DNA of 5,447 nucleotides from an uncultured Cytophagales bacterium. Its GTDB lineage: Bacteria > Bacteroidota > Bacteroidia > Cytophagales > Amoebophilaceae. Shown here in pieces: positions 1 through 4,687 of the stretch (position 1 is the first letter of the stretch; every line of letters starts with the position of its first letter). The position numbers and the translations under genes were made by a program. The stretch lies in assembly GCA_905479855.1 (NCBI GenBank), contig CAJQOF010000070.1:1-5447 (forward strand), in the 5' to 3' direction. Under the pieces are notes generated by a model. It worked only from the letters and a program-made list of their open reading frames with translations. It made no database searches and was not told where the DNA came from.

Positions 1-237
1 CATGGCATTATCTTCGAGATCAAGAGCCTACCCAAGAAGGCATCGGAGAAGCAACTAATAGCGGCGGCAGAAGATGCCTTAAAGCAGATTGAAGAGAAGA
101 AGTATCAGCGGATGCAAGAGGCGGAGAACGTCCAAAAGTGGTTGTATCTAGGGGTGGCCTTTTCAGGCAAAGAGCTCAAGCTGGCGCATAAGATTGTGGC
201 AGGTAGAGCGGTTGAACAAAGCGACCAGATAGGCTAA
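1..237 (+). CDS. C-terminal end of a PD-(D/E)XK nuclease-superfamily (AAA-ATPase-like / DUF1703 type) protein, 5' truncated
   Basis: The frame is open from the first base and gives 78 residues ending in TAA; the start lies outside the window. Residues 3-8 read IIFEIK, which fits the E-x-K half of a PD-(D/E)XK active site (E6, K8) on a beta strand. They are followed by a helix with ALKQIEEKKY (residues 26-35) and then a strand LYLGVAFSGKEL (residues 48-59). This order (E-x-K strand, 'A..QI..KKY' helix, 'GvaFsgk' strand) is the usual C-terminus of the bacterial AAA-ATPase-like proteins that carry a PDDEXK_9/DUF1703 nuclease domain. The family is common and often multicopy in host-associated Bacteroidota; its cellular role is not established. 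The ATPase part would lie to the left of the window and cannot be seen. The gene converges on the helicase at 354, with 116 bases between the two stops. Family assignment is from motif memory, not a search. Confidence 0.75.
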   Translation, partial: HGIIFEIKSLPKKASEKQLIAAAEDALKQIEEKKYQRMQEAENVQKWLYLGVAFSGKELKLAHKIVAGRAVEQSDQIG

Positions 238-353
238 AATCTTACCCTCTGCGCTTCGGTTTAAAAATGAGCGCAACTAAAAAAACACGCAAAAGACCAT
301 CCGCATGAAGAGATTCTAAAGTGAAAAATGCCAGAAGTTAAGTATAGCGCGCG

Positions 354-1643
354 TTATTTGTGCTTGCTGTGCCGTTTTTTGATAATGAACCTTTTCTTCT
401 TATGAAAAGCCCCTTGGTAGCTGGGATCCTCCTTTTGGCGTTGCCAGTCTATGGCGCGCAATATCGTTTGTTGCTCTTCGAAGCTGGTAGCAGTGACAAC
501 TAGGCCGGCGGGCAATGGCACTACTGGAACCTTTTGGCGCATTAGCTTTTCAACCTTCTTTAGGTAAAATAATTCTGCTTCACTGGCCAACGTGATGGCC
601 GCTCCGGTGTGGGTAGCCCTGCCCGTTCTGCCAATGCGGTGCACATACTCCTCGGGGAGGGAGGGTACTTCAAAGTTGATCACATGGCTCACCTGGATGA
701 CGTCAATGCCCCTGGCTGCTACGTCTGTGGCTACTAAAATCCGAACAGTTCCTTCCTTAAAAGCATTGAGCGCATTAATGCGTGCATTTTGCCCCTTATT
801 GGCGTGCATCACACGCACCTCCCCCTCCACCTTCCGCTGCAGAAAGTGCGTTACCTTCTCCGCTGCCTTTCTGGTTCTAGCAAAGACAATTACTTTGTGA
901 AAGCACACTGAATCAGCTAACAAGAGCGCCAGTAAGTTCGCTTTAGTAGCTGCATTGGGCACGTGGTAGCACTGCTGCTGCACGGTGTCTACCGGGGTGG
1001 CTTGCGGGGTGGTAATCGCCTTTTCGGGAAATTCCAGAAATTCTTCTGCCATTTTTTCAACCTTCGCCGACATGGTGGCAGAGCAAAGCAAGTGCTGTCT
1101 TTTGCCAGGGAGCAGCTCGAATATGGCCCCAAGCTGCGCGGAAAAACCCATATCGAGGAGCCTATCTGCTTCGTCCAAGACCAAGTGCTTGATAGAGCGC
1201 AAGTAAAGCACCTCACGATGGTGTAGGTCCAACAACCTGCCGGGCGTAGCCACCAAAATATCTACCCCCTTTTTAATCGCCTCTATCTGTTGGGTAGGCC
1301 CTATACCCCCGTAGAGGCAGGCATAGCGCAAGTCCGTGTGTGCAGACAAAGTTTCCAGATTGGCTGCAATTTGTATGACTAGTTCTTTGCTAGGCGCCAG
1401 CACCAAAGCACGTGGATGGGTTCCTGTGGCGTAGTTGAGCTTCATGAGCAGTGGAAGCAGGTAAGCCGCCGTCTTTCCCGTGCCAGTTTGGGCAATGCAC
1501 AGCACATCGTTACCGCCCAGGATCAGCGGAATCGCCTTTTTTTGGATGGGGGTAGGTGCGCTGTAGCCCATTTCCTGCACTGCTTGCAGCAAGGGTTTGC
1601 TAAGCTTTAGGTCTTGAAAGGTAAGGGAAGGGACCATCATCAT
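354..1643 (-). CDS. DEAD-box ATP-dependent RNA helicase (RhlE-like)
   Basis: A complete 429-residue protein with every DEAD-box motif in order. These are the Q motif (F9, then PTPIQ 30-34), motif I AQTGTGKT (51-58), motif Ia PSKEL (84-88, in place of the common PTREL), GG (112-113), TPGR (133-136), DEAD (157-160), SAT (188-190), VIVFART (251-257), ATDVAARGID (305-314) and HRIGRTGR (335-342). ATP hydrolysis by this two-RecA-domain core unwinds short RNA duplexes; family members act in ribosome assembly, mRNA turnover or cold adaptation, in the cytoplasm. After the core comes a short extension ending in a very basic tail (HKKKRFIIKKRHSKHK), probably for RNA binding. The start is three consecutive ATGs (1643, 1640, 1637) directly after the TAA of the permease frame at 1644-1646, with no Shine-Dalgarno sequence, so translation is probably coupled to the upstream gene. 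I see no promoter of its own. The exact subfamily (RhlE versus a related paralogue) is uncertain, so no symbol is given. Confidence 0.95.
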   Translation of the reverse strand: MMMVPSLTFQDLKLSKPLLQAVQEMGYSAPTPIQKKAIPLILGGNDVLCIAQTGTGKTAAYLLPLLMKLNYATGTHPRALVLAPSKELVIQIAANLETLSAHTDLRYACLYGGIGPTQQIEAIKKGVDILVATPGRLLDLHHREVLYLRSIKHLVLDEADRLLDMGFSAQLGAIFELLPGKRQHLLCSATMSAKVEKMAEEFLEFPEKAITTPQATPVDTVQQQCYHVPNAATKANLLALLLADSVCFHKVIVFARTRKAAEKVTHFLQRKVEGEVRVMHANKGQNARINALNAFKEGTVRILVATDVAARGIDVIQVSHVINFEVPSLPEEYVHRIGRTGRATHTGAAITLASEAELFYLKKVEKLMRQKVPVVPLPAGLVVTATSFEEQQTILRAIDWQRQKEDPSYQGAFHKKKRFIIKKRHSKHK

Positions 1644-2435
1644 TTATTGGCGCGTAAGCTTGCGTGTTTGGGTGGTTATATACTTTTTCGTCCTTTCAAA
1701 CAGCATCACATAGAAATCATATTCCAGCAGCCTTGCGTCTTTATAGGCTTTGTAGAGGAAGAAAACAGCAAACGGCAGCAGCATCATATTGGGCAACCAA
1801 GCCCCGATAAGCGTACTAATAATGCCGGCAATTGCCCATCTTTCTCCTAGCATATCGAACATATAGTGCCAAACAATCAGGACCGTAGCAATAAGAAAAG
1901 GAACACCCAACCCCCCCTTCTTTATAATGGCACCCAGCGGTGCACCTACCAAGAAGATCACCAAGCAGCTGATGGCCCACGAAAGCATCTTGTATCGCTC
2001 TAGTTCGTGCCTCCTTACGTCTCTCTCTAAATAGCGGACCTCAATGGCCTGCACTGCTGCCTCGCTCTTGCACTCCCTAGCATGCTTCATGGCATGGGTA
2101 TAGATGCTTTCCAGGTCTGTTTTGGTGTATAATGTAGGCAGCGGTGTGGCCAAATCTGTGGTAACGTTGCCTTCCTCAGGTTGTTTTTGCGCTAGGTGCA
2201 CTTTCAATTGCAAAATATCAGCCCCCCTTGGGGTGCTACTTTCTGCTGCGTGCAACTCATCCTGATGGGCCACTGCCCAAAAAGGTGCTGCATATTCTCT
2301 TACACGTGCCTTTGCTTCCGCAATTCTTTCACGCATACTCGCCACATCAGCAGCCAAGTGATGGCTGTTTTTTGTTCTGTAGGAGCGTTCTTTCTTGGTT
2401 CTAGAGAGCTTTAATGAGTCCAGGCTAATGACCAA
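1644..2435 (-). CDS. C-terminal part of a split LptF/LptG-family (YjgP/YjgQ) permease
   Basis: This frame carries the second half of an LptF/LptG permease. The first residues (VISLDSLKLSRT, 2-13) look like the end of the periplasmic beta-jellyroll. A long charged, mostly helical stretch follows (about 14-147). Then come three membrane helices at about 151-171, 178-198 and 205-228. The segment at 164-179 (GAPLGAIIKKGGLGVP) is the strongly conserved family signature just after helix 4. LptF and LptG are the inner-membrane partners of the LptB ATPase and drive lipopolysaccharide towards the outer membrane. The only upstream in-frame start is a TTG at 2433-2435, and the first ATG is at codon 34 (2334-2336), inside the domain; neither has a ribosome-binding site. 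The frame overlaps the N-terminal half by 25 bases. I therefore read it as the continuation of 2411-3166 after a frame change, not an independent gene. Its TAA abuts the helicase ATG. Confidence 0.85.
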   Translation of the reverse strand: MVISLDSLKLSRTKKERSYRTKNSHHLAADVASMRERIAEAKARVREYAAPFWAVAHQDELHAAESSTPRGADILQLKVHLAQKQPEEGNVTTDLATPLPTLYTKTDLESIYTHAMKHARECKSEAAVQAIEVRYLERDVRRHELERYKMLSWAISCLVIFLVGAPLGAIIKKGGLGVPFLIATVLIVWHYMFDMLGERWAIAGIISTLIGAWLPNMMLLPFAVFFLYKAYKDARLLEYDFYVMLFERTKKYITTQTRKLTRQ

Positions 2436-3166
2436 CTTCTGGCTTTTGAACGCGGTTTATAGTGATAGGGAGCATGTGGTTCAGGGTGCTCGGCAGTAGC
2501 CTCTTTCGGCGCTTCCTCCAGGTAATTGTGCCCATTAAACAGTTCTATCACCAAGTAGGCCTCATCTTTAATCGTATATATTCGGCCGGACTTAGCCATG
2601 GTAAGCGACACATTCCCCCTTTTCTCGGTATGGTCATAAATCATAATCCCCTCCAGCTTCGTTTTATCCTCCAGTTTCTTGTCCACTTTAATGCTATAAC
2701 CCGGTATGCCATCGTAGAAAAGCCCCTCCTTAATGGCTACCGAAGGCTTCTTCTTTACAAGATCAGAGAGTAGGCTTAGGGCATTCAAGTTGGCGCGCGG
2801 AACCACATAGCTGTTGGAGAAAAAAGCAAGCCCGCTGAGGAGGAGTACAAACACACATAGGGGCCATAAGATTCTTAGTATTGGTATGCCTGCACTTCTG
2901 AGTGCAGTGAGTTCATGGTTCTCCCCCAGGTTACCCAGCGCCATGATGGAAGCCAGCAAAACGCTTAAGGGAAAAGCTTGCTTTGTGGTCCAAACTCCAA
3001 CGTAAGAGGCTAGCTGGAGGTAGATGTCTACCCCCAAACCTTTGCCGATTAGCTCACTGAAATTAAAGAGAAAAAACTGCATTAAGAGCACGAAAAATGC
3101 CACACAGAAAGTGAGCACAAATAGCCCCAGGAAAGAGCCAAGCACGAGTTTGTCAATTTTTTTCAT
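2411..3166 (-). CDS. N-terminal part of a split LptF/LptG-family (YjgP/YjgQ) permease
   Basis: The 251-residue frame starts with MKKIDKLVLGSF and has membrane helices at about 8-34, 62-80 and 96-117. Between helices 2 and 3 lies the family-typical cytoplasmic loop GENHELTALRSAGIPILRIL (81-100). After helix 3, NSYVVPRAN (118-126) leads into the periplasmic beta-jellyroll, with strands such as IKEGLFYDGIPGYSIKVDK, GIMIYDH and YLVIELFNGHNY. The frame ends in TAA at 2411-2413, shortly after KPRSK, with a nonsense-looking tail (ARSWSLAWTH); helices 4-6 are encoded in the next frame (1644-2435). Joined across the A tract at 2444-2447 the two give a protein of about 507 residues, reasonable for the longer Bacteroidota form of this family. 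Alone, this half has three of six helices and should not form a working transporter. Whether it corresponds to LptF or LptG cannot be settled by eye. A likely promoter lies at 3213-3243. Confidence 0.85.
   Translation of the reverse strand: MKKIDKLVLGSFLGLFVLTFCVAFFVLLMQFFLFNFSELIGKGLGVDIYLQLASYVGVWTTKQAFPLSVLLASIMALGNLGENHELTALRSAGIPILRILWPLCVFVLLLSGLAFFSNSYVVPRANLNALSLLSDLVKKKPSVAIKEGLFYDGIPGYSIKVDKKLEDKTKLEGIMIYDHTEKRGNVSLTMAKSGRIYTIKDEAYLVIELFNGHNYLEEAPKEATAEHPEPHAPYHYKPRSKARSWSLAWTH
2414..2456 (-). other. Frameshift window joining the two permease halves
   Basis: On the minus strand both the N-terminal frame and the C-terminal frame are open only here. The C-terminal frame has a TAA at 2457-2459, and the N-terminal frame ends with TAA at 2411-2413. 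The needed change is -1 (or +2). The window holds TTCAAAAGCC with four A residues (2444-2447). In the first frame it reads TCA AAA GCC; restoring a fifth A would give TCA AAA AGC CAG AAG TTG and run straight into VISLDSLKL without losing any codon. A Lys-tRNA on AAA could also slip back one base onto AAA, but the site is not a canonical X XXY YYZ heptamer (TTCAAAA). Confidence 0.7.
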
Positions 3167-3212
3167 CAGTTGTTTAACCTATAGTGCACGCAGGTACTTT
3201 GGCGTTGAAAGG

Positions 3213-3243
3213 CAAAGATCTGGCAAAATATTCGCATCACCAA
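3213..3243 (-). promoter_or_regulatory. Candidate Bacteroidota-type promoter for the permease-helicase operon
   Basis: Read on the minus strand, TTG (complement of 3241-3243) is followed after 20 bases by GATCTTTG (complement of 3213-3220). This matches the Bacteroidota -7 element TAnnTTTG at all fixed positions but the first. Transcription would start near 3205-3207, leaving about 40 bases before the ATG at 3166. A second, less well spaced TATTTTG lies slightly upstream of the -7 element. Confidence 0.4.
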
Positions 3244-3273
3244 TTGAAATGTGCTATTTTTTGCGTAAAATTG
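3244..3273 (+). promoter_or_regulatory. Candidate Bacteroidota-type promoter for tRNA-Met (and possibly trmD)
   Basis: TTG at 3244-3246 is followed after 19 bases by TAAAATTG at 3266-3273. This fits TAnnTTTG except for one A in place of T. The predicted start, near 3279-3281, lies only a few bases before the mature tRNA 5' end at 3284, as expected for a tRNA promoter. The TTG is the right half of the CAATTG palindrome at 3241-3246, whose left half may serve the divergent operon. Confidence 0.5.
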
Positions 3274-3283
3274 CACCCTCTAT

Positions 3284-3357
3284 GGCGAGGTAGCTCAGGT
3301 GGTTAGAGCGTCGGATTCATAACCCGGAGGTCGGGGGTTCAATTCCCCCCCTCGCTA
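3284..3357 (+). tRNA. tRNA-Met (anticodon CAU), elongator type
   Basis: A full 74-base cloverleaf. The acceptor is GGCGAGG (3284-3290) with CCTCGCT (3350-3356), and A73 is at 3357. The D arm is GCTC (3293-3296) with GAGC (3306-3309) around a GG-containing loop. The anticodon arm is TCGGA/CCCGG around TTCATAA, with CAT at 3318-3320. The variable loop is AGGTC, and the T arm is GGGGG/CCCCC around TTCAATT (3338-3344). CCA is not encoded. The initiator form is unlikely: there is no C1-A72 mismatch and no three G-C pairs at the loop end of the anticodon stem. The lysidine-modified tRNA-Ile2 also has a CAU anticodon, but its usual C4-G69 and C5-G68 acceptor pairs are absent (here G4-C69, A5-U68), so elongator Met is preferred. 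Two oddities are a G1-U72 pair closing the acceptor and an A31-C39 mismatch next to the anticodon loop. Confidence 0.9.
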
Positions 3358-3415
3358 CTTTTTTCCGCTGCAAGCCTCTTTATCTCCAATCTCCCAGCTC
3401 AATCTCCCCTTTTTT

Positions 3416-4096
3416 ATGCGCGTTGACATCATCACTTGCCTGCCCTCACTCATAGAAAGTCCCTTTGCGCATTCCATCATTCAACGAGCCATTGCACAAG
3501 AGAAGGTGGAAATTAATATCCATGACCTAAGAGCCTATGCCACCAACAAACATCGCCAAGTAGATGACGCGGTGTATGGCGGCGGTGCGGGCATGTTGCT
3601 GATGATAGAGCCCATTGCGCGGTGCATTGATGCGCTGCGGGCAAAGGTAAACTACCAGGAGGTGATATACATGGCACCAGACGGTGAGCTGCTAACGCAG
3701 GGGATGGCCAACCAGCTCTCTTTGCAAGAAAACTTGCTTATTCTGTGTGGCCACTACAAGGGGATAGACGAACGGGTGCGAGCGCACTTTATTACACGAG
3801 AGGTGAGCATTGGCAACTATGTGCTCTCTGGTGGTGAGCTCGCTGCCGCTGTGTTGGTAGATAGTGTGGTTCGGCTGCTGCCAGGCGTGTTGTCAGACAG
3901 CACTTCGGCCTTGACCGACTCTTTCCAAGAAGACCTGATAGCGCCGCCTGCCTACACAAGACCTGCTATCTTTCGGGGTATGGAAGTACCGCCCGTGTTG
4001 CTGTCTGGCCATGAAAAAGCGATTGAAGCGTGGCGGTATGAGAAAGCATTGGAGAGAACCAAGGAACGTAGACCGGAATTAGGGATCAATTATTAG
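3416..4096 (+). CDS. trmD: tRNA (guanine-37-N1)-methyltransferase
   Basis: A complete 226-residue TrmD, a SPOUT-class enzyme that transfers methyl from S-adenosylmethionine to N1 of G37 next to the anticodon, preventing +1 frameshifting. It acts as a homodimer. Visible hallmarks are MRVDIIT (1-7), DDAVYGGGAGM (50-60), LILCGHYKGIDERV (108-121), the knot segment SIGNYVLSGGELA (131-143), RLLPGVL (153-159) and DSF (168-170); D168 sits where the catalytic Asp of the E. coli enzyme (D169) lies. The C-terminal part has YTRP (180-183), GMEVPPVLLSGHE and a final RTKERRPEL. The length matches the short Bacteroidota form, lacking the C-terminal tail of the E. coli enzyme (255 residues). The ATG at 3416 is the first codon of the conserved N-terminus and follows CCCCTTTTTT, with no Shine-Dalgarno sequence. 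It lies 58 bases after tRNA-Met in the same direction and may share its promoter. That tRNA has A37, so it is not an expected substrate. Confidence 0.97.
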   Translation: MRVDIITCLPSLIESPFAHSIIQRAIAQEKVEINIHDLRAYATNKHRQVDDAVYGGGAGMLLMIEPIARCIDALRAKVNYQEVIYMAPDGELLTQGMANQLSLQENLLILCGHYKGIDERVRAHFITREVSIGNYVLSGGELAAAVLVDSVVRLLPGVLSDSTSALTDSFQEDLIAPPAYTRPAIFRGMEVPPVLLSGHEKAIEAWRYEKALERTKERRPELGINY

Positions 4097-4129
4097 CGGC
4101 CGCTGGGTATTGCCAACTGAGGTGGTGCA

Positions 4130-4474
4130 TCACTTTTTGCTTCCCCAACGTATTTGACTCAAGAGAAGTGCGAAGAAGATGAAGGCGATACACCCAGCTG
4201 AAACTACCAAGAAGCCTAAGTAAGTGCTGCTCATCAACGTATTGAAGTAGAGCGCCAGGGCCACCAAAGCAAAAAGCACAGCACAACGCGCAAGCGTCCA
4301 TAGCAGTAAAAAGAAAGCCGCCTTCGTCGCCCATATGGCTAATGTTTTTTTTATTTCTTCTCTAAAGTGGGTAAGTACCCTAGACAGCAGTTCTGCCAGT
4401 CCTTTCAGAAGAAGCTCGCCCCCAAGGAGGCGGAAGAGTATTCGTTTGAACTTAATAGCCATGCGGATATTCAT
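4130..4474 (-). CDS. Small two-helix membrane protein, possibly holin-like DUF1469/Phage_holin_3_6 family
   Basis: A 114-residue protein with a basic, amphipathic N-terminal part (about 1-48, ending REEIKKTLAIW) followed by two membrane helices at about 52-76 and 84-106. A short polar turn (FNTLMSSTY) separates them, and the protein ends in QIRWGSKK. That layout resembles the DUF1469/YqjE-type 'holin superfamily' proteins common in Bacteroidota, where despite the name most are chromosomal membrane proteins of unknown role. I recognise the layout rather than a specific motif. ATG codons at 4474 and 4462 (residues 1 and 5) are both possible starts; neither has a clear ribosome-binding site. The gene converges on trmD with 33 bases between the stops and has no visible partner. 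I favour it over the overlapping minus-strand frame at 4086-4334 because it shows a coherent membrane topology. Confidence 0.7.
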   Translation of the reverse strand: MNIRMAIKFKRILFRLLGGELLLKGLAELLSRVLTHFREEIKKTLAIWATKAAFFLLLWTLARCAVLFALVALALYFNTLMSSTYLGFLVVSAGCIAFIFFALLLSQIRWGSKK

Positions 4475-4603
4475 TATCGGTTATCAAAAAAAAACCTACT
4501 CTTGGGCAGCAATAAGCATGGCGCAAGATAGTAGAAACTAACTGTTTTTCTTCTTGTTCTCTCACTTTATTAACTTGATTCACCGTTATTTAAGTAACTC
4601 CGC

Positions 4604-4634
4604 TTTGACTGCGCAGCGAAAAGCCTTACCTTCG
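4604..4634 (+). promoter_or_regulatory. Candidate Bacteroidota-type promoter for the outer-membrane protein gene
   Basis: TTTG at 4604-4607 is followed after exactly 19 bases by TACCTTCG at 4627-4634, which matches TAnnTTTG at all fixed positions but one. Transcription would begin near 4640, giving an untranslated leader of roughly 48 bases before the ATG at 4688. This is the best spaced match in the 4475-4687 intergenic region; I found no equally good match facing the minus-strand gene at 4474. Confidence 0.5.
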
Positions 4635-4687
4635 CCCAGTGCCAGAGAGATTAAGTGCGTGCGAATTCACAATCCTATACAAGAGCA

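Noticed and set aside
250..275. Inverted repeat TGCGCT...AGCGCA with a 14-base loop in the gap between the nuclease-like gene and the helicase, as a terminator
   Set aside because: The stem is only 6 bp with a long loop, and no T run follows it on either strand; the A run at 279-286 lies on the wrong side for the helicase transcript.
592..1226. Plus-strand frames opposite the helicase gene
   Set aside because: They are antisense to a helicase with all catalytic motifs, share no known motifs, and have no promoter-like sequence.
3359..3364. T6 run directly after tRNA-Met as a terminator separating it from trmD
   Set aside because: The only hairpin before it is the tRNA acceptor and T arm itself, and no second promoter is visible in the 58 bases before trmD, so read-through into trmD looks at least as likely.
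4095..4104. Perfect 10-base palindrome AGCGGCCGCT overlapping the trmD stop codon
   Set aside because: There is no loop and no adjacent T run, so it is not a terminator. It contains an 8-base restriction-type palindrome, but nothing around it looks like vector or linker sequence, so chance is enough.
4086..4334. Minus-strand frame of 82 residues overlapping the end of trmD and the small membrane protein
   Set aside because: It overlaps the better supported 4130-4474 frame on the same strand, has no recognisable topology, and runs into the trmD 3' end.
4486..4494. A9 homopolymer upstream of the small membrane protein, as a functional element
   Set aside because: On the minus strand it is a T run between possible promoter and start, but no -33/-7 pair with correct spacing accompanies it; it may only be a length-variable tract.
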